Source of the DNA: Spongospora subterranea
Lineage: Eukaryota > Endomyxa > Phytomyxea > Plasmodiophorida > Plasmodiophoridae
Assembly (NCBI GenBank): GCA_900404475.1
Contig: OUQQ01000187.1
Location: 37,264 to 87,894, forward strand
DNA: 50,631 nucleotides
Direction of reading: 5' to 3'
Part shown: one piece after another, positions 1 to 10,875 of the stretch
Layout: every line of letters begins with the position of its first letter
Numbering within the stretch: the first letter of the stretch is position 1
Made by a program: the position numbers and the translations under genes
Notes under the pieces: generated by a model
The model's input: only the letters and a program-made list of their open reading frames with translations
The model's database searches: none
Told to the model about the DNA's origin: nothing

Positions 1-1163
1 TCTGCACTGCGGGCACTGAGCAGCAAACGAGGCGCGTTCGACGCCCCTCATAAACCAGGAAAAGACAGAGAAGGTTCATCGGCGACATTCGCTCCTGTTA
101 GAGAGTATATCGAACTTGAAGGGTTTGTGAGAGGGTATGAGAAGGCGTTAACGATCAGCAAGTTGAAGACGGATCCGTATCATGTGCAAGGATCCTGGCG
201 TCTTATCGCTCGCCAGATCGTGTTTGATAATGGCCATTACCACGATATCCATCAGATCATGACGGTGATCTTCATATCGGTGATCTGCCTTTATGGAGTG
301 ATCGACACGAACCACGAGCGATACGTCGACACGTTCGCCGAGGTCTATCTAGTTCTGCTCACGATCGACATGACGATCAGGATCGTGATCTACTCCCCTT
401 CTGTCTACTGGAACTCATCGCTCTACGACGGCTCTGATCGATCGCAGGAGATCGAGTTCGCTCATCGTGCCGATATCGTTATCGTATGCGCTTCCTTGAT
501 TGGAGCGGTGATATGTCGCACCATCGATGGATTATCTGTCAATTACAGCACTTCTCAGGACGTCTTTCGATTTTTTCTCGCTCTTCCCTTGATGAGAATA
601 TTCACCCAGACACAATCGACCCGCCATATAGTGTTTGTGTTTTTGAAGATCGTCCCCGTCTTCAAAGATCTCATGATTCTATTGATCATATTCATTTACA
701 TATACGCCATGATCGGGATTCGGATCCTGTCGAACCAGTTCGATTTGCTTCCCGACGATGATCGGCCGTTTACTAATTTCGACAGCCTTTCCGATAGCAT
801 ACTGGCGTTGCTGCAAATCCTGGTCAAAGACGTAGGTTCTGATGATCGAATTTTTGGCGATGGATTGTCAGATTGACTGGTGATTGTTTGGTAGAACTGG
901 CACGAGATAATGTATGCAGCAATAAGGGTTCGTGGATGGAATATGACCTGGTACTTCCTCTCCTATATGATCATCGTCACCGTCTTGTTTTCGTAAGTTC
1001 TGGTCGATGTGCAGTCTGCCTGAACGACACTCATTTCGGCCATGGGTCGTTCTGTAGGAATTTGTGCATTAGTGTCATCCTTTCTGTGTTCTCAAAGTTC
1101 ATTGGCCACTCGTCGTTCTCGAAAGACGACATTACTACTGCATTGATGAGCGAAGATGATTGA
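1..1163 (+). CDS. Two-pore-type voltage-gated cation channel, C-terminal part (5' end outside window)
   Basis: Open from base 1, so the N-terminal half is missing. Exons 1-831, 895-992 and 1058-1163 are joined by 63- and 65-bp introns (phases 0 and 2). The visible protein is one six-helix ion-transport repeat: S1 near VIFISVICLYGVI, S3 near DIVIVCASLIGAVI, a charge-poor S4 (FFLALPLMRIF), S5 (LMILLIIFIYIYAMIGI), a pore helix and filter read across intron 1 as LLQILVKDNWHEIM, then S6. The NW after the filter, with a short re-entrant stretch and a short tail, matches the second repeat of two-pore channels (TPC), which are endolysosomal or vacuolar Na+/Ca2+ channels. A single-repeat or four-repeat cation channel is possible because the upstream repeat cannot be seen. 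The ion-transport fold is firm; the TPC assignment is probable. Confidence 0.72.
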
Positions 1164-1465
1164 TATCCGTCTTCGTCTCCAATAAGTCGTCTGTTCAGAG
1201 TGGATAATTACCCGCTAAATATATAAACTACTTCGAATAAGTTGTAGACACAAACCGGTTCGAGCATTAATTTCACAGACCTTTGGTCAATTCGCAGTCT
1301 GGACCTATCCCTTGGCGACGTGCTGGGGAAGCGTTCAGATCGACAGAAAATGTTCTTTATTATCATCTGAAATCGGTGAATGATTTGGGAATGTAAACAA
1401 GCATGGACGCGCGATCGGGCAAATACTGAAAAACGCCGAGTTGGGGTCTATAACCTCAAGCAGTG

Positions 1466-2065
1466 TTAAGAATCCTCATTAACCTTGTCTGACATTTCCT
1501 CATCATGATCGTGATCAGACTTGACTGGGCATTGATAACTTGTGACATTCTTTGCTTTACGCTTTCGTTTTGTCGCCTGAGTGTCCAACTGGCTTAACGC
1601 CGAAGATAAGTTCAGGTTTGTTTTGGGTGGATTCGTGAACGAGTGGGAACAAGATGCATCCTTCGAGAAATGAGACATTGTGAGACGAAAACCCGATTCG
1701 AAAACAATTACAGGCGCCCGACATACAGCATGACTCAACAGTAACAACAATCGCGATTGGCTATTTATGTGTTCCAGATCACCCTGGTAAAAAACGACCA
1801 GGACGGAAACAGTTATTCCCCAATGAATCGAGTTAGTGATCAAATACTGGACAACGGGACAGCAACGGTCTCCCATACCTGAATTGGAGCATTGCAACTA
1901 GTATTTACTGACAAAGGCATATAGAGATGTGGATGGCAGAGCATTCTGATAACGATGGATACAAATTGAAAGTATACGGATTGAATAACATCCTGGATGA
2001 TTTACATACCGACTCACGAAGCCGGTTCTTCGAGCAACAATAGCTGAATTGCTGCGAAAGTTAAA
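1466..2065 (-). CDS. Unidentified spliced gene, 3' exons only
   Basis: I do not recognise this product. A consistent 3' model has exons 2010-2065, 1879-1945 and 1466-1783, joined by introns of 64 bp (GTATGT...TTATCAG) and 95 bp (GTATGG...TTTACCAG, with an internal CACTAAC branch-like site). It ends in a basic then acidic tail (ATKRKRKAKN, then HDHDEEMSDKVNEDS). A phase-0 acceptor at 2066 suggests further upstream exons between 2066 and 2475, but I could not choose among frames there. The tail resembles a nuclear localisation patch. Treat gene existence and exon limits as tentative. The remaining bases 1164-1465 and 2066-2475 show nothing else I can support. Confidence 0.3.
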
Positions 2066-2475
2066 CTGCGCCTCACTATTTATACGCTTGCAGAACAACA
2101 ATCAGGCGGTTCAGAAGTCCTAGAAAACCCCAAGGAGGCGCCACGTTAAAACACAGCACAGCTACCTTTTCACATAATATCGGGCGGTCAAGCCATAAAA
2201 GAAATCGCCAAGAAATTACCGCGCATTGAACAGATTGTGCAGGATTGAAAATAATCGGAATCAGAGAAGCAAGGCAGACGGGAAAGGCCGAAGAATCTAC
2301 TGTAATCGAGATAAGACGATAGACAAAAGGTTGGGATAAGATTCCAACTGGGCGCACAACCTTTACAATATGAAGTGAACAAACACATTCGATGTAAATC
2401 CCGCCTTTGAAATTCAAATTGGTGCCTCTTAGAAAAGGCATTTGAGAAAGGCAGATATAAAAAAATGGCAATATT

Positions 2476-3654
2476 TCATAAGGTCATATTGTTGCCATCT
2501 TGTTGAAGTGATGGACAAGTACGCATGCCATGGGATGACTTTCCACATTGACCGCATATGTGGGCATAGCTACATGGCTTATTAGGGCACGTACGAGAAT
2601 TATAATAGATACAGACGAGAGAACCGTCCTGACTCCGGGCAAATCGGTAAAATGAACGAGTTGGGCGATGACCTTCTTCGCCGCGATTGGACTTTGAAAA
2701 ATTACGGACAAAACGCTCACGACCTTGACTTCGCGAGCGTCCTCGAGAAGCATTCCTAGAAGATCGCGGCGAACGACTTCGGGAACGGCGAGTCTGCCTA
2801 GATATACGAACTTCCGACCGCGAGAATGTTCTTTCCTGTGATGGACATTTCGAAGAGCGTAGTATAACGAACTGCCCCAGTTCAGTAGACTCAATATGAA
2901 TAATTCCACCAGGAAACGCCCGGATCGTGTCCTCTAAACTCGTATTTGGAAACGCGGTTGGCTCACGATGAAATCGCCTGAAATACAATCTAAACAACGA
3001 GTTGAGTTCAATCTTGTTAGAGTGCTCGCGTAGCAAACGCTCAAAATCTCTTTCCAAACGAAGCAGTTGGGCTTCAATATGCTTATTATCAGGATCAAAT
3101 TTGGCAGTAGAGTCTGGAATCCATGCGTCCTGTCCAGGTGCACCCGGCGCTTCCTCATGATCAGATGTAGGTTCCGAATCAACAGGTTTTTCTGCTCCAG
3201 CCTGCTCGCTCCTTTCCGGAGAGCTTATTTTCTCATTAGAATCAGCTGATGCAGAATCAGACTTTACTTCCGCAAGATCAGGATCTTGAACTAGGCTTTG
3301 ATTCAAAATATGGGATGCGAATGCCCTCATTTGATCACAAAAAGCGATGGATTTTTGCGCAAACTCCTTCATATCAGCATTCTGTATAGCATTGATACCG
3401 GATTCTCCAGGAGGTTTACGATCCGGATCAGATTGCAACTGCTGCATGACGCTTGATAGCAAGTTTTTGGTGGAAATATGTGCATCTTTCTCCGATTGAA
3501 GGCTTTGCTTAAGAGCAGCGTTTTCTTCTTCTAATTCCGAAAACTTGCGAACAAAATCGGCAAATATTGCGGAGCTGGCCTGCATGGTTTTAGGCAAAGT
3601 AGATGGACTCCTAAGGAAATGGTTAGGATAATGCGGAGCTGAAGGGGACGCCAT
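2476..3654 (-). CDS. LOTUS (OST-HTH) domain protein with RS region, CCCH finger and CCHC zinc knuckle
   Basis: Single exon, about 392 residues if started at the ATG at 3654 (MASPSAPHY...); an in-frame ATG at 3759 would add 35 residues of unremarkable sequence. Order of parts: a heptad-rich stretch (FSELEEENAALKQSL), a Ser/Glu/Asp-rich linker, then a stretch starting near ERLLREHSNKIELNSLF, running through LYFRRFHREP and SLEDTIRAFPGGI to GQFVIL. This has the helix-turn-helix and strand pattern of OST-HTH/LOTUS domains. It is followed by an Arg/Ser-rich tract, a CCCH-like finger (C-x7-C-x4-C-x3-H) and a textbook zinc knuckle (C-x2-C-x4-H-x4-C) at the C-terminus. LOTUS domains bind RNA or DEAD-box helicases, so an RNA-regulatory role is inferred. 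A domesticated or old gag-like gene is the alternative because of the knuckle, but nothing retroviral is adjacent. Confidence 0.62.
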   Translation of the reverse strand: MASPSAPHYPNHFLRSPSTLPKTMQASSAIFADFVRKFSELEEENAALKQSLQSEKDAHISTKNLLSSVMQQLQSDPDRKPPGESGINAIQNADMKEFAQKSIAFCDQMRAFASHILNQSLVQDPDLAEVKSDSASADSNEKISSPERSEQAGAEKPVDSEPTSDHEEAPGAPGQDAWIPDSTAKFDPDNKHIEAQLLRLERDFERLLREHSNKIELNSLFRLYFRRFHREPTAFPNTSLEDTIRAFPGGIIHIESTELGQFVILRSSKCPSQERTFSRSEVRISRQTRRSRSRSPRSSRNASRGRSRSQGRERFVRNFSKSNRGEEGHRPTRSFYRFARSQDGSLVCIYYNSRTCPNKPCSYAHICGQCGKSSHGMRTCPSLQQDGNNMTL

Positions 3655-5210
3655 TTGACGAACACCAACCGTCGTATTGAAGTACGTAGGGGCGGCGTAA
3701 ACTAGCAATAGAGCAGATACGTCTGTGACCGATAAAGGCGTATAACGCGGGACACACACTGACCGATGACACAGGTTATCTATATCTCACTCACAGACTC
3801 GTGTTTGCACAAAGGGCTGAGACCAAGAGATCAGCCAAGTGGAACCAAAAAAATGCGCCGTGACGGGGATGACACTGTACCCTCTATCGGAACGGTGAAG
3901 CGAAATGAGAGAATCACTGGTGGCAACTTCAAACAAGTCGCAACTCATTGCAACTTGCAGGATTCGAAGAAGGACATTTATTGAAATTCCAGTAAACGGA
4001 CATTCGTCCAATGTGGTTGATTCTGTGTTCTGCACCCTTTTCCTATACCAGCACATCTCTGTAAATGCATGGTAATGATGCTTAACTCAAAGGAACCCTT
4101 TCCTTTTTTTTTTATAGATTAATAAACATGCCCTGCTTTTATTGCGACAGCGTACAAATAGCAATCAGATTTTGCCATGTTTGGACCACGATCGCTGATA
4201 ACGTTGTGCATGTCTTTACTGTAAAGAAAAAATCAAAAATATTCAAGAAATCATTGCAAAAATGTTGATAAATTACCTCAAGTTCTGTTACTCGAGCACT
4301 TGCCTGGTCCAATGACTGGCTGTTATCAAGAGTATAGTGACTTAATGAGACGGTGACAAACACTACTGGCTCTTGATGGTAAACTGTTAATGTCATCATC
4401 GTGCATATCTTTCGTTAGGTTTGTAGGGAGGGCCGCTGGCACGGAATAGGATCGATTGAGCCCATGCAAGATGTAAAGACGTTGATGCAGCGCGTACGGA
4501 TCTCAAAGCCGAGGCGTATCCCTTCATTGTCCAAAAGGCCATCTGAGACAAAAGACAGGCCGGTTATTCCTTGGAAATTAAATGGATCGTATAGCAACCT
4601 TGATCATTCAGCGTAATTCACATTGATTAAGCATATACACCTACTAATTCGCAAACTTCTCGTACAGGTCGTCTGTATCCAATAATGCTCAAGTTAAGTC
4701 CTTATGCCGCCAAGATGGTAATAGTTCAGAGGGAGAATCAGGTTTAAACATTGCCGCAGTGATGGAGAAAGTATCACACTATTCGATTATTTCATTATTG
4801 TGATTCAAAAATGCGAGTATAGGTACGCCAGGCCAACGAGCATCAACAAATCAGAACTATTCCCACTAAAGATAGAATGCCGCCATCAGTATTCGCGTGC
4901 AATAGAGGTATATTCAATCAGACCTTTGTTCAGATTCTAAGGGAAGAACAAGAAGAGAGTCTCATCGATTCGCAAGCTTACATTGACTTCACCGTTGTAC
5001 TGCAGAGTTTTACCAGAGCAATGGGTTCCTCGGCACCTGAGCAGTTGATATCCCCAGCAGAATAATTGATAATTTAATGGTCTTTTTTCCTTGTATAAAT
5101 TGAGCTGATATACATTTTTATTTCACGGACTTCAAAAAGTCCGTGACGGATTCCGACAAGAAGAATCTGATGTTTGCTTTTTCACTGCCAAATTCGCGTC
5201 AAAACCGAAT
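3655..5210. other. Interval without a confidently modelled gene
   Basis: Several pieces look exon-like but do not join into one frame. On the minus strand a 46-codon reading frame starts at an ATG near 4542, and another frame covers about 4270-4400. The latter is followed by a convincing 58-bp GT...TTTACAG intron, but every frame across it meets a stop. An AATAAA lies just beyond on the same strand. On the plus strand, 4877-5065 could encode the end of a protein (ILREEQEESLIDSQAYIDF). One or two small genes may be hidden here. I cannot support a model. Confidence 0.3.
5124..5145. repeat. Perfect 9-bp-stem hairpin upstream of UTP12
   Basis: CACGGACTT pairs perfectly with AAGTCCGTG around a four-base CAAA loop, 66 bp before the UTP12 start codon. 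No T-run follows. It may be part of the 5' UTR or promoter; its function is unknown. Confidence 0.6.
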
Positions 5211-8066
5211 ATGGTGAAAGCTTATTTACGGTATGAACAAACGGCTGCGTTTGGTGTAATCTTTAGCCCATCAAGCAGTGTTATACTTGACAAAGCTGGT
5301 AGATTGGCAATTTGCGGCGCAGTTGAAGCGCTACAAGTTTGGAATGTGAAACAGGGTGTTCTTGTGTCCAGCTTCTGTCCCCCGAAGGAAAATCCAGGCA
5401 AGAAGCCAATCTCGGTGAGTGCGATCGCCGCGTTCCCTGACGACAACCAGGTGGCGGTTGGGTATTCGGACGGGTCTATCCGCATATGGGATATCCGATC
5501 CGGTCAGTGTAAGGTGGCACTGCATGGCCATAAATCAGGAGTGACCTGTCTGCGAGTGAGCAGTGATGGGTCTCGACTGGGTTCGGGTAGTAATGATACC
5601 GATATCATCGTATGGGATATCATTAGTCAAACGGGGTTATATCGTCTACGAGGACATGTCTCCGCCATCACTGATATCTGCTTCGTCAATAATCGACTCC
5701 TATCCGCTTCCAAAGACACATTTATCAAAGTCTGGGAAATGGACACGCAACATTGTGTTCAGACGCTTACTGGTCATCGGAACGAAGTTTGGAGTTTGGA
5801 TGTCGATTCTCAGATGAAGTATCTAGTTTCAGGAGCAAGTGAAGCGGAACTTTACCTTTGGGAAATTCAAGCAGATGAAGTTAAGCTTATTGGCCCAATC
5901 TTACGTAACGACACATCAAGGATCAGTCAAGTTCGCTTTCATGGAAATTTCCTTGGAGTTCAGGGAACCGGAAAGGTATTGGAGCTCTGGCAGTTGCGAT
6001 CTGAAGCTGCCATGAAGAAACACATCACTCGAAGGTTGAAAAGAGCCAGGGAAAACCGCCCATCCGATGATTCTATTTGCGATGCAGCTCCCGCGATCCC
6101 ACAAGTATTGCCCAAAGATGCCCTCGAGCATTTAAATATAGTTCGTACTGAGAGTAATCAGAGATCCTTCGCCTTTTCTGCGAATAAGTTCGCCATCGGT
6201 CTAGCTAACAACGCCATTCACGTCTATAATCTAAAAGGACTAAGCACGGAAGCAACAGTGCTACACCCGTGCCATATGCTAGAAGATGGTGGGCACAGAG
6301 GAGGCGTCCGTGCCGCTTCTCTTAGTCGAGATGAAACCGTTTTGGTGCGTTCCTCATTGATGTTTTTTGTGTTAACTAATCCACAGATTTTCAGGCAACT
6401 GTTTCCAATGGCTCTATCAAAGTATGGAACTTGCAGAGTCATAAGTCTATTCGAACGTTATCTTCGGGATATGGTCTTTGCTGCGCCTTTGTTCCGGGAG
6501 ATCAACATGTTCTCGTTGGCACTAAAACTGGTGATCTCGAACTGTATTCAATAGGGGCTGCTGAAATTACCCAACGTGTTAAGGCCCACACTGGGGCTGT
6601 CTGGTCAATGGACATGCACCCCAATGGTTGCGGATTTGCCACTGGTGGTGCAGACAAAGAAGTCAAGTTCTGGGCTTTTGAACTTGTTGATAGTGAAGAC
6701 ACAGTGACAAAAAAAAGGAAGAAGACGCTTGGGTTCGTCCACACACGAACTCTTCGTTTGGTCGATGATGTCATGTGCGTGAAGTTCAGCCCTAACGGTA
6801 AATATATTGCAGCATCTCTGTTAGACTCTACAATCAAGGTACCTTACCATTCCAAGATTTCTGGTTATTATTCTAAAAAGTCGTCCATTAGGTTTTTCAT
6901 GAGGATTCTTTGAAGTTTTTCTTGTCTCTATATGGGCACAAGCTTCCTGTCCTGTCCATGGATATTAGTTCAGATGGCACTCTGCTTTGCTCAGCAGGTG
7001 CCGACAAGAGTTTGAAAATTTGGGGACTCGATTTTGGCGACTGTCATAAATCTCTACTTGCACATGATGACAGTGTTATGTCTGTAAAATTTTTGCCTGA
7101 CACTCACTACGTTTTCACATGCAGCAAGGATAAACAGGTAATGCATTCATACGTTTTGAATTTGTGCCATTAACCATGAGTCAATCTGCCAGATCCGTTT
7201 TTGGGATGTTGATAAATTTGAGCATGTATTTTCGCTTGAAGGTCATCATTCGGAGATTTGGGGCCTTGCTGTTTCCAAGTCAGGCCAAACGCTGGTTAGC
7301 GTTGGCAATGATAGATCCATCCGCAAGTGGTCGCAGACGGAGCAACAAAGTAAGTTGGTTGTTGTGCGTATTATGATTAATCTTTAATTTATTCGGGATT
7401 TCAGTTTTTCTCGATGTGGAAAGAGAAAATCGCCTCGAGGAGGCATTTGAAGAAGCTGCCATTGCTAAGCCTGCTGGAAAAATTGGAGCATTGCCCAATT
7501 CTGGCTTACCGGACCCTAGCACGTTTGAATCAGTTCCTGCTCTTGAAGTAACAACTACTGGAACCGTAAAGACCGGTGAGCGGTTAATGGAAGCAATTGA
7601 CTTTATTGAAGCTGACAAAGCCGCCTTGGCTGAGGCAACGTTATCAAAGAAAAAGCATATTCCACATCTAATGTTATTGGGGTTGCCTTCTTCTGCCTTT
7701 TTGCTGAAAGTCTTAAGGGCCTCCCGCCCAAGCGAACTGGATATTATTCTTATGGTCCTGCCATTTGCATACGCGAAACGGTTAATGGTTTTGCTAGAGG
7801 AGATTATATGTGCTGGAGACGACGGCACGGAATTGTGTGTCCGATGTGCAATGTTTCTTATTCAGCTGCACCATCAGCGTATGATTGCATCTAACGATAT
7901 GCTCACGCTTTTGTCTTCATTAAAGCAAGGGATGCGGGAGCAGTTACGAGCACAGAAAGATCTACTTGGTTTTAACATTGCCGCTTTAAGCTATCTCAAA
8001 CGGGACATTGAGTGGCAGTCGAATTCCATTTTCTTTGAGGATCGTCGTACGCTTACTGGTTCATGA
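5211..8066 (+). CDS. UTP12: U3 snoRNP / SSU processome WD40 protein UTP12 (DIP2, WDR3)
   Basis: Five exons: 5211-6344, 6395-6838, 6892-7137, 7193-7349 and 7405-8066, with introns of 50, 53, 54-55 and 55 bp. All joints keep frame and give about 880 residues, close to yeast and human homologues (about 940). The start [17 protein letters not shown] matches the family's conserved N-terminus, which decides the start codon. Two WD40 propellers fill residues 1 to about 650 (for example [50 protein letters not shown]). The C-terminal Utp12 helical domain begins near [15 protein letters not shown] and runs to about residue 870. The protein belongs to the UTP-B complex and works in the nucleolus on 18S rRNA maturation. 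It converges with the neighbouring PEP mutase gene, 69 bp between stops. Confidence 0.95.
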
Positions 8067-8135
8067 GTCTATGGATTGCCAAATTGGTTGTCGTTTAATA
8101 CAATAACTGCCTTTTTGTTATCAAGTTGTGTTTGA

Positions 8136-9303
8136 TCAAGCTCGTCGCGTTACGTTTGGGAGGTATCTCTTTTCGGCAGCAGTTAATTCATGCTGATTCT
8201 GCAACCGAAACACTTCTTTGACGGAGCAAATCCTTTCCTCAGCATTGTTCAAACATTGCTCTGCGAAAACTTGTTTAGATATCGCCTGCTGCGCTGCAAT
8301 AGATGCCCTGAGGTTATGATTAGCCCAGATGATCAGATTGACGCCTTTTTCGCGCCAATGGCTTGTAGGTATTTGATAATAATTTGTAGGCACCAAGACA
8401 ATTGGATGGCGTGCTCTATAAACACTGTATAAATTTTGCCAGCACCGTCTCAAAAATGGCGCAACTTACTCCCAAGCATCCAAGAAAGATGTTATCTCAG
8501 CTCCGTCATCCTGTTTCGAGTGTATCAAAATTGCATCAACGCCAGCATTTCTGTAAGCTTCTGCGCGCTTCAATGCTTCGTTCACGTCCCATCCAGCAAT
8601 GAATGCCTCGACACGCGCAACAACTTGAAAGTCTGGATCTTTTTGGGTGTCCTTACAAGCCTTAATTTTCAAGCAAAACTCCTCGATGTCGGCCAGAGGT
8701 TGCAATGAATCAGATAACAAAGAATTCGACTTTGGAAAGAGTTTATCCTCCAGACATACTCCAGCGATGCCACGAGACTCTAGCTTAGACACTAACCGAC
8801 GAGCATTGTTGAAATTACCGTACCCTGTGTCGCCATCTGCAAATCACATCTGTAAAAAATATTAAGTGTGTTTTGAATATTTACCTAGAAGAACTGAACA
8901 AAGAAATGATTAGCCATGTTTGCAGACAGCTGATGGACACTTACTTGGAATTTTGGTTGCGTCACTCATGAACTCAAGGACTTCGACAACCTAGGAACTT
9001 GATTAACGAATCAGCAACGTACAGTAATCTGGCATGACTAACTTGTGTATATGTAGCTTCATTACTGTCTCTAACGCCCATTGATGCTGAAATTGAAAGT
9101 CCTGACCCCCAAATTCCTTTGAATCCAGCTTCTTCGACAATTTTTGAACTTAATCCGTCATGCGCTTCCATAATAAAGTCAAGATTCGGACTTGACAATA
9201 AATTCTTCAACATAGTAGTTTTCCTTGGAGTCGTTTGAAGGTAGCGTTTGCCACTACCCCGGGTAAACATACGGAAACCGGCGCCGGTTAAAGAGCGGAT
9301 CAT
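8136..9303 (-). CDS. Phosphoenolpyruvate mutase (phosphonopyruvate-forming), likely mitochondrial
   Basis: Five exons on the minus strand: 9043-9303, 8945-8990, 8885-8893 (9 nt), 8470-8836 and 8136-8415; introns are 52, 51, 48 and 54 bp. The spliced protein is 320 residues. Residues about 30-320 follow PEP mutase closely: [49 protein letters not shown], and the signature [12 protein letters not shown] near residue 135. EDK..PK.NS separates PEP mutase from isocitrate lyase and methylisocitrate lyase relatives. The enzyme interconverts PEP and phosphonopyruvate, the entry step to phosphonates (C-P bond). The first 25 or so residues ([20 protein letters not shown]) are Arg-rich and lack acids, like a mitochondrial presequence. 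No phosphonopyruvate decarboxylase is visible nearby. The family call is very secure; localisation is inferred. Confidence 0.94.
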
Positions 9304-10875
9304 TGTTGATGGTTATCAGTATATGATTATTGTAAATATTCAAACTATCACAAGCAATGCCAATGTGACCAATGGTATTATATATCCCCGGAGTCACCTC
9401 AACTCTATATCCAAAGCGGGATATTGTTTGCGAGTCACAACTCACAACGACCCTCAGTTTGTAACGCATAACCAAGGGCCCCTGGCTCTGAAGCGGTGCG
9501 TGCAATTGTTGTGACAGTGTTGTACTGTCCACCAACGTCATGGCCGCGCCGCACATATTTTGTCAGTTGCAGTATTTTGCGGGGCAGCCCACTGCTCGCC
9601 ACCAATGAAATCGACACCGGTTGGTTCTGCTGTAAAAGTCTGGGCAGATGCCATGAGTTTTGAACGTGAAAATAACGGCATAGGTTATGCCTCATTTATA
9701 GGTTTTTCTGGATATGGATGGAATTACACTGCCCAGTTCCTGTTGTTTCACCGGTACGCTGAGGCTGCCCTCTCGCCTGGACACGAGGAGCATGGGTGGG
9801 GAACCGTGTATCAATCACATTAATCATTTCAGATACCTCTTGATTTCAGCGAGAATCGCTCCACCCAGGCGACCAGCAAAAAATCGCAAGATGCCGCTGT
9901 TTAAATTCCTACATCCTGGTTGCTCTCGTAATCTGATAATTCCGCCAACCACCTTGCATTTGCTTTGATGTTTTGGTATCAAACCGCTTAAACATGAGCG
10001 ATGGTGGAAAAAAAAACGTAAAATTTACAAGTCCAGGATGGCACTTTTTAGACGGTGTGAAAGTCGAGCACTGTTATGGTGAATGGAGAAGGGTAGCAGA
10101 AAGGCTGCAGAATAATTTTACAGGAGCGTTGGTTTGTGGCCTTCAAGCAGTTTATTGTTGAAAAGCGCCAGGAACCTATTAGTCAGCAACCAGGCTTTCA
10201 GGAGCAACATGAATGGCTCACCGAAACCGTTTCTCAAATTTTCACTTCAATTACACGTATTGGGGACAAGTGATAAGGTATTGAGACAATACTGCCACTA
10301 ATATACCAAGGCCTGGGAGCGATGTTGCCAGGAGGCATTTGACTCAGTTTCCATAGCCACAATCAGTCAACACGCTAGCAACGGTTTTCGCTATATGAAC
10401 GCTTACTCAATGGAAAATGGTCTTATCTTAGCATGAAGCAGGTGGAAATCGATTCGAATAATGCGAATTGAACGATTTGCAAATAGAGATCTTCAGTCAT
10501 CCAGTTTGATATCAAAAAGTTTTACCATTCTTCCATTATAAGCTTGATACTGATTGTTGTCAACGATATTTTCGCAGCGAATCCCACCTGCTTCATGCTA
10601 AGATATTGACCATTTTCATCGAGTAATTGTCGATATAGCGAAAACACTTGCGAGCCTGTCCCCTGATTGTGACGATTGAACTGAGCTCACGAGCAATGCA
10701 AAAGTGGCCCCAACGCAAACATAATTTTTACAAACATTTTGTATATTCAAGCTTCGCACCAACATATCCACAAGTTTACGTACCTCTTCCAGTTTTGAAA
10801 TACTGCCATGCAGCAATAGGTACAATTCAGAATATTAACGCGTCATCATGTGTGCAAATTTGAACATTGATTGAT
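9304..10875. other. Interval without a confidently modelled gene; possible small gene near 9994
   Basis: The only suggestive piece is a plus-strand frame starting ATGAGCGATGG at 9994 (MSDGGKKNVKFTSPGWHFLD...). A later plus-strand frame reads ERWFVAFKQFIVEKRQEP to a stop near 10272. They could be exons of one small protein, but the only frame-keeping intron between them is 31 bp (GTAGCAG...TTTACAG). I do not recognise either piece. The rest of the interval shows no frame or repeat I can support. Confidence 0.25.

Noticed and set aside
34..876. Reading the channel gene as ending at the in-frame TGA at 874-876
   Set aside because: A 63-bp intron starting at 832 restores the pore sequence KDNWHEIM and the S6 helix, so the stop is intronic.
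7280..7828. 182-codon minus-strand open frame
   Set aside because: It lies antisense to UTP12 exons 4 and 5 and reads as a complement of the conserved coding sequence.
8136..9303. Isocitrate lyase or methylisocitrate lyase
   Set aside because: The KKCGH-type lyase signature is absent and the EDK..PK.NS signature of PEP mutase is present.
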